Positions 7,836 to 17,292 of a DNA stretch of 48,990 nucleotides are shown here, in pieces. Where the stretch lies: positions 1 to 48,990 of the forward strand of contig JAUIJB010000022.1 in assembly GCA_030430455.1 (NCBI GenBank), in the 5' to 3' direction. Position 1 is the first letter of the stretch; each line of letters starts with the position of its first letter. Both the position numbers and the translations under genes were made by a program. Origin of the DNA: Verrucomicrobiia bacterium (lineage in GTDB: Bacteria > Verrucomicrobiota > Verrucomicrobiia > Verrucomicrobiales > Akkermansiaceae). Under the pieces are notes generated by a model. The model did not search any database and was not told where the DNA came from. It saw only the letters and a list, made by a program, of their open reading frames with translations.

Positions 7836-9224
7836 GTGCGCCGACTCGTCCTCGTTTCCCTGCTTCTCGCCGCTTGCATGCCTCCCTCGGCGCTCGACGA
7901 GTCGCTCGTCGTCGCCGGCCCGCCGCGCTACCAGCAGACCTCCGCCCGGATCGGCGGGGCTGCGGGACCGTGGTGGCGGTCGTTTTCGGACCCGGCGCTC
8001 AACCGCGAGGTCGAGGCGGCGCTCGCCGGCAACCTCGCCCAGCAGCAGCTCGCCAAGCGCATCGATCAGGCCGCGGCAAGCCTGCGCCGCGAGGGCGCCG
8101 CCCTGTTTCCCCAGGTCGACCTCGGCGGTTCGGCCGGATACGACTCGCTCGATCCGGGGAACTCGGCGAGGTCCGCCTCGTTCGGCTCGCTGCTGGCGTG
8201 GGAACTCGACGTCTGGGGACGCATCCGCTCGGGCGTGCGGGCCCGCCGGCGCGAGCTCGACGCCGCCTTCCAGGACTGGCTCGGCGGGCGCTTGATGCTG
8301 TCCGCCTCGGTGGCGGAGACCCGCATGCTGGTGCTCGAGCAGCGCGCCCGGCTCGACGTCCTCGCCGAGCAGATCGAGACCAACGAGACCCTGCTCGACC
8401 TCGTCCGCGCCCGCGTCGGGCAGGGGATCTCCTCGCGGGTCGACCTGCTGCAGCAGGAGCGCCAGCTCGATTCCACCCGCGCGCTGGTGCCCCCGGCCGA
8501 GGCCGAGCTGGCCGCCGCCGGCCATGCCCTCGACGTCCTCACCGGGCGCCCCCCCGGCAGCCGCTCGCGCGACTCGCGGCGGACGCTGCCCGCACTGCCC
8601 GCGCTGCCAGCCGCCGGGGTGCCCTCGGACCTGCTCGGGAACCGCCCCGACCTGCTCGCGCGGTGGAACCGCATCCTCGCGCTCGACGCCGAGGTCGGCC
8701 AGGCGCTCGCCGACCGCCTGCCGAGCGTGACCATCGGCGCGTCGCTCGAGCGTGGGCGCTTCGACGGCATCAGCCAGACGATCACCAGCCTGATCGGCGA
8801 GGCCGTGGTGCCGGTGATCGACGGCGGTCAGCGACGCGCCGAGGTCGAGCGTCGCCGCGCCCTGCTCGAGGATGCCCTGCTCGGCTACTCCAACGCCTAC
8901 CTCGAGGCGATCCGCGACGTCGAGACGGCGCTGGTCCGCGAGCGCAAGCAGGCCGAGCGCATCCGCCTGGTCGAGCGCCAGCTCGGCACCGCCCGCGAAA
9001 CCCTCGAGGAGACCCGCATCCGCTACAGCCAGGGCCTCACCGACTACCTGCCGGTGATCGATGCGCTCACCGCCGTGCAGGTCCTCGAGCTCTCCACCGT
9101 GGCCCTCCACCGCGAGGCGCTCGTCCTGCGCATCGGGCTCCACCGCGCCCTCGGCGGACCGATGCCCCGGACCTCGCCCCCCGACCTTGCCGCCAGTCCC
9201 CAGCCGACCGCCGACCGCCCATGA
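7836..9224 (+). CDS. TolC/NodT-type outer membrane efflux lipoprotein
   Basis: The 462-residue protein has a lipoprotein signal (LVSLLLAAC, modified cysteine at residue 14). Two outer membrane efflux (OEP) repeats follow, rich in long alpha-helices, as in the NodT group. Marker segments are PWWRSFSDPALN near the start, LAWELDVWGRIRSGVRARRRE in the first repeat, and VVPVIDGGQRRAEVERRRALLEDALLGY in the second. The protein forms the outer-membrane channel of the pump encoded just downstream. The start is GTG at 7836, chosen because it gives an intact lipoprotein signal. Its stop overlaps the ATG of the adaptor gene by four bases (ATGA), so the genes are translationally coupled. Confidence 0.9.
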   Translation: MRRLVLVSLLLAACMPPSALDESLVVAGPPRYQQTSARIGGAAGPWWRSFSDPALNREVEAALAGNLAQQQLAKRIDQAAASLRREGAALFPQVDLGGSAGYDSLDPGNSARSASFGSLLAWELDVWGRIRSGVRARRRELDAAFQDWLGGRLMLSASVAETRMLVLEQRARLDVLAEQIETNETLLDLVRARVGQGISSRVDLLQQERQLDSTRALVPPAEAELAAAGHALDVLTGRPPGSRSRDSRRTLPALPALPAAGVPSDLLGNRPDLLARWNRILALDAEVGQALADRLPSVTIGASLERGRFDGISQTITSLIGEAVVPVIDGGQRRAEVERRRALLEDALLGYSNAYLEAIRDVETALVRERKQAERIRLVERQLGTARETLEETRIRYSQGLTDYLPVIDALTAVQVLELSTVALHREALVLRIGLHRALGGPMPRTSPPDLAASPQPTADRP

Positions 9225-10420
9225 AAGCCAAGCTCCTCGGATTCCTCATCCTTCTCGCCGGCGTGGTCGGTGCCTGGTGGTTGTTCCGCTCGGCACCCGT
9301 GGCCGAAACGCGGGAGAAGACCCGCTCGGCGCGGGTCGTGCAGACGATCGAGCTGCAGCCCCGCGACCGCGAGGTCCGCGTCTCGGCCTACGGCACGGTG
9401 ATCGCGTCGCGCCGCTTGGTGGTCCGGCCGGAAGTCACCGGGCGCATCCTCTCGCAGCACCCCTCGCTGGTCCCCGGCGGCCGCATCGCGGCGGGCGAGA
9501 CGCTGTTCACGATCGACGACTCCGACTACCGCATCGCGCTGCGCGACGCCCTCACCGCCCTCGACGAGGCGCAGGCGGAGATCGACCTCGAGCAGGGCCG
9601 GCGGACCGTCGCGCAGCGCGAGTATGAGCAGCTCCTGCGCGACCTTCCCGAGGCCGAGATCAACCGCGACCTGGTCCTGCGCGAACCGTTCCGGGCGCAG
9701 GCCGAGGCGGCCCTCGAGCGCGCCACCGCCGCCGTCGCCAAGGCCGAGCTCGACCTCTCGCGGACGACCGTGACCGCCCCCTTCAACGCGCTGGTCATCG
9801 ACGAGTCGGTCGAGGCCGGCCAGCTGGCCGACTCGGGCAGCGAGCTGGCGACCCTGGTCGGGGCGGACGCCTTCTGGGTCCAGGCCAGCATCCCGCTCGC
9901 CGAGCTCGACGCCATCCGGCTGCCCGATGGCGACACCCCGGGTGCCGAGGCCGCCGTGCGGGTGGCCACGGCGGCCACCGCGGCAGGGGGAGGAAGCGAG
10001 GCCGCGGCGCGTAGCGGCCGGGTCGTGCGCCTGCTCGGCGACCTCGACCCCGCCGGGCGCCTGGCGCGGGTCCTGGTCGAGGTTCCCGATCCGCTGGATG
10101 CCGATGACGGGTCGCGGCTCCTGCTCGGGTCGTACGTCCGCGTCGAAATCGAGGCCGGCACGATCGAGGATGCCCTGGAGGTCCCGCGCCACGCCCTGCG
10201 CGAGGGCGACCGCATCTGGGTCGTCGGCGCGGAAAGGGAGCTGGCCGTCCGCGAGCCGCGGATCCTGTGGCGCAATGACGAGAGCGTGTTCACCGCCAAC
10301 GTTCTCGAGCCGGGCGAGAGCCTGATCGTCTCCGACCTGACTGCGGCGCTGCCCGGCATGGCGGTGGACCCTCAGCCGGCGACGCCGGCGGCCGGAGCGG
10401 AGCAAGCGACCGAACGCTGA
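9221..10420 (+). CDS. RND efflux membrane fusion (adaptor) protein
   Basis: This is a 399-residue HlyD/AcrA-type periplasmic adaptor. It has one N-terminal membrane segment (LGFLILLAGVVGAWWLF) and a lipoyl-like half-domain (VVRPEVTGRI, GETLFTID). A coiled-coil hairpin covers residues about 110-175, followed by the returning half-domain (TVTAPFNALVIDESVEAG) and beta-barrel and membrane-proximal domains. The adaptor joins the inner-membrane pump to the outer-membrane lipoprotein encoded immediately upstream. The ATG lies inside the previous gene's stop (ATGA), and the next gene starts within four bases of this stop. A longer frame starting at 7694 is a read-through of the upstream shadow frame, not the real start. 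Confidence 0.9.
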   Translation: MKAKLLGFLILLAGVVGAWWLFRSAPVAETREKTRSARVVQTIELQPRDREVRVSAYGTVIASRRLVVRPEVTGRILSQHPSLVPGGRIAAGETLFTIDDSDYRIALRDALTALDEAQAEIDLEQGRRTVAQREYEQLLRDLPEAEINRDLVLREPFRAQAEAALERATAAVAKAELDLSRTTVTAPFNALVIDESVEAGQLADSGSELATLVGADAFWVQASIPLAELDAIRLPDGDTPGAEAAVRVATAATAAGGGSEAAARSGRVVRLLGDLDPAGRLARVLVEVPDPLDADDGSRLLLGSYVRVEIEAGTIEDALEVPRHALREGDRIWVVGAERELAVREPRILWRNDESVFTANVLEPGESLIVSDLTAALPGMAVDPQPATPAAGAEQATER

Positions 10421-10423
10421 GTG

Positions 10424-13400
10424 ATGCGCGACGATTCCTCCACCGGCCCGATCGCCTGGTTCGCGCGCAACCACGTTGCCGCCAACCTGCTGATGGTCGC
10501 CCTGCTGGCGCTGGGCGTGGCCACCATCTTCACGATCCGCCAGGAGGTCTTCCCGACCTTCGCCCTGGACACCGTGGTGGTCGACGTCCAGTACCGCGGC
10601 GCGTCGCCCGAGGAGGTCGAGCAGTCGGTCATCGTGCCGATCGAGTCGGAGCTCCGCGGGCTGGAGATGGTCCGCCGGCTCGAGGCGGTCGCGCAGGAGG
10701 GCAGGGGGGTGGTCACCGCCGAGATCTTCCCCGGCCTCGACCGCAACCGCGCGCTGCAGGAGATCACCGCCGCGGTGCAGCGGATCGCGGTGTTCCCCGA
10801 CGAGATCGAGCCGCCGCTGGTGCTGCTCGGCCAGGACCGCCGCCGCGACGTCATGCGGGTGGCGGTCTCCGGCGACCTGCCCGAGCGCGAGCTGGTCGAC
10901 TTCGCCCGCCAGATCGAGACCGGCCTGCTGTCGCAGCCCGAGGTCTCGCTGGTCGAGGTCCGTGGCGTGAGGGAGCCGGAGATCGAAGTCGAGATCCCGC
11001 GTGCGACGTTGCGCTCGCTCGGGCTGACGCTCGGCGAGGTGGCCGAGACGATCGGCGACGCCGCGCTCGACGTCCCGGGGGGCACCCTGCGCACCCGCGG
11101 CGGCGACCTCGCCCTGCGCACCAAGGAACGCCGCGACCAGGCGATCGGCTTCCGCGACATCCCGGTGCTCAGCAACCCGGACGGCTCGAATGTCCGCCTC
11201 GGTGACATCGCCACCATCACCGACGGCTTCGAGGAGTCGCAGCGCGAGGCCTACTTCTACGGCAGGCGCTCGGTGAGCATCGCCGTCTTCAGCGCCGAGA
11301 ACCAGCCGCCGCTCGAGGTGGCGGCCGCGGTCAGGCGCTTCATCGAGCGCGAGAAGCAACGCCTGCCCGACTCGGTCCAGGTCAGCCTGTCGCGCGACCG
11401 CTCGGTCGAGTTCCAGGAGCGCATCAGCCTGCTGCTCGAGAACGGCTTCGCCGGCCTGGTGCTGGTGGTCATCGCCCTCGGGCTGTTCCTCGACCTACGG
11501 GTCGCCTTCTGGTGCGCGGTCGGGATTCCGATCGCGATCCTCGGGTCGATCGCGCTGCTGCCGGTCGGTGGGTCGACGATCAACATGATCTCGCTGTTCG
11601 GCTTCATCGTCACGCTCGGCATCGTGGTCGACGACGCGGTGGTGGTCGGCGAGGACATCTTCCACAAGATGTCGGAGGGAATGTCGCGGCTCGACGCGGC
11701 GATCCACGGCGCCCGCGAAATGTCGCTGCCGGTGGTCTTCGCGGTCACCACCAACGTGCTGGCCTTCCTGCCGCTGCTCTTCGTGCCGGGCCAGACCGGC
11801 CAGTTCTTCGAGGTGCTGCCCTCGGTGGTGATCGCGGTCTTCGTGGTCTCGCTGGTCGAGTGCCTGCTGATCCTGCCGGCGCACCTCGCCTCGGGGATCG
11901 GCCGGTCGCGGCCCTCCGGCTGGTTCCAGCGCCTCGACCGCGCCCAGACCCGGATGCGCCGGCGCATCGAGGCGGCGATGGACCGCGCCTACCGCCCGGC
12001 GCTCGACTTCGCCATCCGCCACCGCGTGATCACGCTGGCGTCCTTCGTCGCCTTCCTGCTGGTGGCGACCGCGTGGGTGCTCAGCGGGCGGATCGACTTC
12101 AAGTTCAGTCCGCAGATCGAGGCCGACTTCATTCAGGCCGAGATTGCGATGCCGGCCGGCACCCCGGTCGAGCGCACCGCGGAGGTCTGCTGGCTGGTCG
12201 AGGCGGCCGGCCGGAGGGCGCTCGAGCTCGCCGGCGAGGGCGACATCACCACCAGCATCGCGGTCGAGTTCGGCGACGACGGCCCCAACCTCGGCGAGGT
12301 GGCCTTCACCCTGGTGCCGCAGAGCCAGCGCGAGATCACCGGGCGCGGCTTCGCCGACCTGTGGCGCGAGCAGCTGCCCGAGATCCCCGACCTCGAGTCG
12401 ATCTTCTTCGACTACCTCGTCGGGCCCGGCGGCGAGGCGGAGATCGACATCGAGCTGGCCCATCCCGACCTCGCCACCTTGCGCCAGGCGACCGACGAGG
12501 TGGCGGCGGCGGTCGGCGCCTACCCGGGCGTGACCGACGTCCGCAAGGGGTCGGGTCGCGAGACCCCCGAGCTGCAGTTCGAGCTGACCCCCGAGGGCCG
12601 CGCGCTCGGCCTGAGCGCGGGGATGCTCGGCGAGCGGATCCGGCATGCCTTCTACGGCGCCGAGGCCCTGCGCCAGCCGCGCGGGCGCGAGGAGGTGCGC
12701 GTGATGGTGCGCACGCCGGAGGCGGAGCGACGCTCCGAGCGGGCGCTGGAGGAGCTGGTCCTGCGGACCCCGGGGGGCGGCGAGATCCCGCTCCGCGAGG
12801 CGGCGCGGATCATCCGCACCAAGTCCCCCCTGCGCATCGAGCGGGTCGACGGCGGGCGGGTCATCGGCATCACCGCCAACGTCACCGCCGGGGTGACCAC
12901 CGGCAACAAGGTGCTCGGCTCGCTCGAGCAGCGCGAGCTGCCCGAGATCCTCGCCCGCCACCCCGGCCTGTCCTACAGTTTCGAGGGCGAACAGCGCGAG
13001 CAGCGCGATGCGATGAAGCGGCTCGGCTGGGGCCTGTTGGCGGCGGTGTTCGGCGTCTACGCCATCATGTCCGCAATCCTGCGCAGCTACCTGCAGGGCT
13101 TCATCATCCTGCTGACCATTCCCTTCAGCCTCGCCGGCGCGGTGGTCGGCCACGTCCTGCTCGGCAGCGACCTGTCGATCTTCAGCATCTTCGGCATGAT
13201 CGCGCTGTGTGGCATGGTGGTGAACGGCGGCTTCGTGCTGGCGGTGACCCGCGAGCGCTTCATCGGCTCCGGCATGTCGATCGAGCGGGTCACCCGTGAG
13301 GCCTCGGCACGGCGCTGCCGGCCGATCCTGCTGACCGCCATCACCACCTTCCTCGGCCTCGCGCCGATGATCTTCGAGACCAGCATCCAGGCGCTGTTCC

Positions 13401-13549
13401 TGGTGCCCATGGCGATCAGCCTGGGCGTCGGCACGCTGGCCTCGGCGGTGGTCATCCTGCTGGTCATCCCCGCCGCCTTCAGCCTCACCGAGGTGCTCGA
13501 GTCCTTCGACACCGAGGGCACCGTGCAGCGCGACGGGGGCGAAGAGTGA
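10424..13549 (+). CDS. RND family efflux transporter permease (AcrB/HAE1 type)
   Basis: The product is about 1041 residues with the RND layout: a first membrane segment (NHVAANLLMVALLALGVATI), a large periplasmic loop, a block of six segments, then a second loop and block. Paired aspartates of the proton relay are present in the fourth segment (GIVVDDAVVVGEDI, Asp404-Asp405 counted from the GTG just upstream). The TM10 position that is Lys940 in AcrB is asparagine (MVVNGG), as in a branch of RND pumps where VVNDS is usual; here the following D-S are G-G. Export driven by the proton gradient is inferred and the substrate is unknown. A GTG at 10421 directly precedes the ATG. It is the last gene of the three-gene efflux operon. 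Confidence 0.92.
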   Translation: MRDDSSTGPIAWFARNHVAANLLMVALLALGVATIFTIRQEVFPTFALDTVVVDVQYRGASPEEVEQSVIVPIESELRGLEMVRRLEAVAQEGRGVVTAEIFPGLDRNRALQEITAAVQRIAVFPDEIEPPLVLLGQDRRRDVMRVAVSGDLPERELVDFARQIETGLLSQPEVSLVEVRGVREPEIEVEIPRATLRSLGLTLGEVAETIGDAALDVPGGTLRTRGGDLALRTKERRDQAIGFRDIPVLSNPDGSNVRLGDIATITDGFEESQREAYFYGRRSVSIAVFSAENQPPLEVAAAVRRFIEREKQRLPDSVQVSLSRDRSVEFQERISLLLENGFAGLVLVVIALGLFLDLRVAFWCAVGIPIAILGSIALLPVGGSTINMISLFGFIVTLGIVVDDAVVVGEDIFHKMSEGMSRLDAAIHGAREMSLPVVFAVTTNVLAFLPLLFVPGQTGQFFEVLPSVVIAVFVVSLVECLLILPAHLASGIGRSRPSGWFQRLDRAQTRMRRRIEAAMDRAYRPALDFAIRHRVITLASFVAFLLVATAWVLSGRIDFKFSPQIEADFIQAEIAMPAGTPVERTAEVCWLVEAAGRRALELAGEGDITTSIAVEFGDDGPNLGEVAFTLVPQSQREITGRGFADLWREQLPEIPDLESIFFDYLVGPGGEAEIDIELAHPDLATLRQATDEVAAAVGAYPGVTDVRKGSGRETPELQFELTPEGRALGLSAGMLGERIRHAFYGAEALRQPRGREEVRVMVRTPEAERRSERALEELVLRTPGGGEIPLREAARIIRTKSPLRIERVDGGRVIGITANVTAGVTTGNKVLGSLEQRELPEILARHPGLSYSFEGEQREQRDAMKRLGWGLLAAVFGVYAIMSAILRSYLQGFIILLTIPFSLAGAVVGHVLLGSDLSIFSIFGMIALCGMVVNGGFVLAVTRERFIGSGMSIERVTREASARRCRPILLTAITTFLGLAPMIFETSIQALFLVPMAISLGVGTLASAVVILLVIPAAFSLTEVLESFDTEGTVQRDGGEE

Positions 13550-13680
13550 CGAGTGGGGAGTGGCGGCTCCCAGGGACGTGTCGAACTGATTGGTGTCGGA
13601 ATTCGGGTTGTTTTTGCGTCTTTTCATACTACAGGCTTTGCCCTGAACGATTTGCTGTTCGATTCCTACAGCCTGCATTC

Positions 13681-16083
13681 ATGGATTCCTCCTCTCACCG
13701 CATTCGACTTCGGTCCCTGTTTGTCATCTCCGTCATCGTTGGCCCCCTGGCGGCCGCGTCGGTCGAGCCGGATGTGGCGGCCGAGGCTTTTCCTCTCGGC
13801 TCGGTCCGGATCACCGGGGGCCCCTTCGCGGAGGCGGCGGACGCCAACCGCGAGTATCTCCTCGCGGTCGAGCCCGACCGCCTGCTCGCGCCCTTCCTGC
13901 GCGAGGCCGGGCTGGAGCCGAAGGCCGAGTCCTACGGCAACTGGGAGAACACCGGCCTCGACGGCCACACCGCGGGTCACTACCTCAGCGCGCTGGCCAT
14001 GATGGTGGCCTCGGGCGAGGACACGCCCGACGGCGAGCTGCGCAGGCGCCTCGGCCACATGCTCGGCGAGCTCGAGCGCTGCCAGAAGGCCAACGGCAAC
14101 GGCTACATCGGCGGGGTGCCCGGGAGCAGCCAGCTGTGGAAGGACGTTGCCGCCGGGAAGATCGACGCCCACGGCTTCGGCCTCAACGGCAAATGGGTGC
14201 CCTGGTACAACGTCCACAAGACCTTCGCGGGGCTGCGCGACGCCTACGAGATCGGCGGCATCGAGCAGGCGCGCGAGATGTTCGTCGGGCTGGGCGACTG
14301 GTGCCTCGGGCTGATCTCCGACCTGAGCGACCGGCAGATGCAGGACATGCTGCGCTCCGAGCACGGCGGGATGAACGAGGTGATGGCCGACCTCTACGCC
14401 ATCACCGGCGAGCGCAGGTACCTCGAGGCGGCGCGCCGCTTCGACCACGTCGCGGTGCTGGGCCCGCTCCAGCGGCAGGAGGACCGCCTGACCGGCCTGC
14501 ACGCGAACACCCAGATCCCCAAGGTCATCGGGCTCGCCCGGGAGGCGATCCTGGCCGATGACCAGCGGGCCGCCGGCGGCGCCCGCTTCTTCTGGGACAC
14601 GGTCACCCGCCAGCGCAGCGTCGCCTTTGGCGGCAACAGCGTGAACGAGCATTTCCACGCGACCGACGACTTCCGCAAGCTGCTCGAGAGTCGCGAAGGT
14701 CCCGAGACCTGCAACACCTACAACATGCTTCGGCTGACCGAGCTGTTGTTCGCGATGAAGCCGGAGGCGCGCTACGCCGACTACTACGAGCGGGCGCTCT
14801 ACAACCACATCCTCGCCTCGATCCACCCGGATGACCCGGGCTACGTCTATTTCACCCCGATCCGGCCGCAGCACTACCGGGTCTATTCCGAGCCGGAGGA
14901 CTGCTTCTGGTGCTGTGTCGGCAGCGGCATGGAGAACCCCGGGAAATACGGCGAGTTCATCTACGCGATGGCCGACGACGGGGTTTACTGGAATCTGTTC
15001 ATTCCCTCCCGGCTCGAGGTTTCCCCGGGCATTCATCTGGTCCAGGAGACGAAGTTCCCCTACGAGGAAAAGTCGCGCCTCAAGCTGGAGCTGAAGAAAG
15101 CCTCGACCTTCACCTTGCGTGTCCGCCATCCGGAGTGGGTCGCGGCGGGGGACTTCAAGCTGCAGGTCAACGGCGAGGCGGTCGAGGTGGACTCCAAGCC
15201 GTCGAGCTATGCCGAGCTCCGCCGCGAGTGGCGGGATGGTGACGTGGTGGAGGTCGCGCTGCCGATGCAGACCCGCCTCGAGCGCCTGCCCGACGACTCC
15301 GACTGGGCGGCCATCCTGCGGGGGCCGATCGTGATGGTGTCGCCCTCCGGCAGCGGCGATCTCAGGGGACTTCGCGCCGACGGATCCCGCATGGGCCACG
15401 TTGCCCACGGACCGATGGTGCCGCTCGACCAGTCGCCGGTGCTGGTGACCGACGAGCTGGAGGATCATCTCAAGCCGGATGATTCGGGAGGTCCGATGCA
15501 TTTCCGCCTGAGCCAGGCAGCCGTGCCGGAGCCCGGCGGTGGCATCCCGCTCGAGCCCTTCTTCAGCCTGCACGACGAGCGCTACCAGATGTACTGGCAG
15601 CTGAGCTCCGCCGAGGAGGTGGATCAGCTGAAGGAAGTGCAGAAGACGGAGGAAGAGCGCAAGGCGGCGCGGGAGGCGGCGACGCTCGACCGGGTGGTTG
15701 CCGGCCAGCAGCAACCCGAGGTCGAGCACGACCTGCGCGGCGAGGACATGGAGACCGGAATCCACGAGGGCCGGCACTGGCGCCACGGCAAGTGGTTCGA
15801 GTACACCTTCAACAGCCGCGGTGAGAAGGCCGTCGAGCTGGAGGTGACCTACTGGGGAGGAGACAGCGGCCGAAAATTTGAGATACTCGCCAACGGAACC
15901 CGGATCGCAGCGGTGGAGCTGAATGGGGAGAAGCCGGGCGAGTTCCTGGCCAAGCGGTATGCCATCCCGGCGAAGGTTCTCGAGGAGGCGCCCGACGGTC
16001 GCGTCACGGTGCGCTTCGCCGCCACCGAATGGCTTGCGGGAGGGATCTACGAGCTGCGGCTGATGAAGTCCGGGGAGTCGTGA
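13681..16083 (+). CDS. GH127 family beta-L-arabinofuranosidase, secreted
   Basis: The 800-residue enzyme has a signal peptide (RSLFVISVIVGPLAAAS) and the DUF1680/GH127 catalytic region. Sequence markers include GHTAGHYLSALA, NGNGYIGG and KWVPWYNVHKTFAGL. The cysteine-glutamate zinc cluster of the GH127 prototype HypBA1 (Glu338, Cys340, Cys417, Cys418) is matched by Glu342 and Cys344 in PETCNTYNM and by Cys411-Cys412 in FWCCVGSG. The last 120 residues form a beta-sandwich-like add-on (HWRHGKWFEYTF, then YELRLM). The enzyme should release L-arabinofuranose from plant or algal glycans outside the cytoplasm. ATG 13681 is chosen because it opens the signal peptide; the frame is open further upstream to 13546 without coding character. 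Confidence 0.88.
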   Translation: MDSSSHRIRLRSLFVISVIVGPLAAASVEPDVAAEAFPLGSVRITGGPFAEAADANREYLLAVEPDRLLAPFLREAGLEPKAESYGNWENTGLDGHTAGHYLSALAMMVASGEDTPDGELRRRLGHMLGELERCQKANGNGYIGGVPGSSQLWKDVAAGKIDAHGFGLNGKWVPWYNVHKTFAGLRDAYEIGGIEQAREMFVGLGDWCLGLISDLSDRQMQDMLRSEHGGMNEVMADLYAITGERRYLEAARRFDHVAVLGPLQRQEDRLTGLHANTQIPKVIGLAREAILADDQRAAGGARFFWDTVTRQRSVAFGGNSVNEHFHATDDFRKLLESREGPETCNTYNMLRLTELLFAMKPEARYADYYERALYNHILASIHPDDPGYVYFTPIRPQHYRVYSEPEDCFWCCVGSGMENPGKYGEFIYAMADDGVYWNLFIPSRLEVSPGIHLVQETKFPYEEKSRLKLELKKASTFTLRVRHPEWVAAGDFKLQVNGEAVEVDSKPSSYAELRREWRDGDVVEVALPMQTRLERLPDDSDWAAILRGPIVMVSPSGSGDLRGLRADGSRMGHVAHGPMVPLDQSPVLVTDELEDHLKPDDSGGPMHFRLSQAAVPEPGGGIPLEPFFSLHDERYQMYWQLSSAEEVDQLKEVQKTEEERKAAREAATLDRVVAGQQQPEVEHDLRGEDMETGIHEGRHWRHGKWFEYTFNSRGEKAVELEVTYWGGDSGRKFEILANGTRIAAVELNGEKPGEFLAKRYAIPAKVLEEAPDGRVTVRFAATEWLAGGIYELRLMKSGES

Positions 16084-16093
16084 CGCGGAATCC

Positions 16094-16107
16094 TCCCGCC
16101 GGCGGGA
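16094..16107. other. Perfect 14-base palindrome after the GH127 gene
   Basis: TCCCGCCGGCGGGA is an exact inverted repeat 10 bases after the GH127 stop and about 44 bases before the aldo/keto reductase ATG. It lacks a T-tract, so it is not a standard terminator. It could be a hairpin at a transcript end or a binding site for a dimeric regulator. Confidence 0.4.
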
Positions 16108-16150
16108 ACCTCGCCTTGCATGGATCCGTGGCACGGCCAGTCTCGGGGGC

Positions 16151-17134
16151 ATGAAATCACGCACTCTCGGCAACTCCGGGCGCAAGATCGGCGAGATCGG
16201 CCTCGGAACCTGGCAGATCGGCGCCGACTGGGGGGAGGTCAGCGATGCCACCGCCCGCGAGACCCTGCGGGCGGCCCATGAGGCCGGGGTGACTTTCTTC
16301 GATACCGCCGACGTCTATGGCGACGGCCGCAGCGAGTCGCTGATCGGCGAGTTCCTCCGCGAGGTCCCGGCGGCGGGCGACGAGGTCTTCGTGGCGACCA
16401 AGCTCGGCCGTCGCGAGTGGCCGGAGGGCTTCAGCCGCGGGCATGTCCGCCGCTTCACCGAGGACTCGCTCCGCCGGCTCGGCGTCGAGGTGCTCGACCT
16501 GACCCAGCTCCACTGCGTGCCGGCCGAGGTGCTGCGGCGCGGCGAGATGCTCGACGCCCTCGCCGAGCTCAAGGACGAGGGCAAGATCCGGGCCTACGGC
16601 GCGAGCGTCGAGTCGATGGACGAGGCGAAGATCTGCCTCGACCACGGCGGCGTGAGCTCGCTGCAGATCATCTTCAACATCTTCCGCCAGAAGCCGGCGG
16701 CCGAGTTGTTCGACGCCGCTCAGGCGGCCCGGGTCGGGCTGGTCGTGCGCCTGCCGCTGGCCAGCGGTCTGCTGGCCGGGAAGTACACCCGAGAGAGCCG
16801 CTTCGGCCCCGACGATCACCGCAACTACAACCGCGACGGCGCCGCCTTCAACGTCGGCGAGACCTTCGCCGGCCTGCCCTTCGGCAAGGGGGTCGAGCTG
16901 GTCGACGAGCTGAAGCCGCTGGTGCCGGAGGGCGTGTCGATGGCAGCCTGGGCGATCCGCTGGTGCCTCGACTTCGAGGCGGTCACCACCGTGATCCCGG
17001 GCGCGCGGAACCCGGCACAGGTTCGGTCGAACGTCGCCGCGGCCGACCTTCCCGGGCTGGGTGACGAGGTCCACCGCAGGCTCGCGGAGTTCTACCGGTC
17101 GGCGGTCCGGTCCCACATCCGCGGGCCCTACTAG
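16151..17134 (+). CDS. Aldo/keto reductase
   Basis: The 327-residue product is a TIM-barrel aldo/keto reductase. The catalytic tetrad is complete: Asp51 and Tyr56 in FFDTADVYGDG, Lys84 in VATKLG and His121 in TQLHC. The C-terminal NADPH-binding portion includes VIPGARNPAQVRSN. The family reduces aldehydes or ketones or oxidises sugars, and the exact substrate is not predictable. Its place between GH127 and kduI/kduD suggests sugar or uronate metabolism. A TTGCAT box lies 30 bases before the ATG, with only a weak -10 after it. No export signal is present. Confidence 0.9.
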   Translation: MKSRTLGNSGRKIGEIGLGTWQIGADWGEVSDATARETLRAAHEAGVTFFDTADVYGDGRSESLIGEFLREVPAAGDEVFVATKLGRREWPEGFSRGHVRRFTEDSLRRLGVEVLDLTQLHCVPAEVLRRGEMLDALAELKDEGKIRAYGASVESMDEAKICLDHGGVSSLQIIFNIFRQKPAAELFDAAQAARVGLVVRLPLASGLLAGKYTRESRFGPDDHRNYNRDGAAFNVGETFAGLPFGKGVELVDELKPLVPEGVSMAAWAIRWCLDFEAVTTVIPGARNPAQVRSNVAAADLPGLGDEVHRRLAEFYRSAVRSHIRGPY

Positions 17135-17292
17135 TCCCTGCAAGTCCCGCGCACGGCCGGTTCCCCCTGGTGGCGCGGGCCGGCGCGGGTTTCACGGTCA
17201 AATGTCCGGGTTTTTTGCCGACAGCCGGTGCCTGATTTGGCATGGCTGGGCCCAGCCGCCGGCGCGACCGGCGAAACCCCGGCCATTGATCC

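Noticed and set aside
7694..9220. A long upstream extension of the adaptor gene giving a 908-residue product
   Set aside because: The extra part is an Arg/Pro/Ala-rich shadow of the outer-membrane efflux gene. The real start is the ATG at 9221 inside the ATGA overlap.
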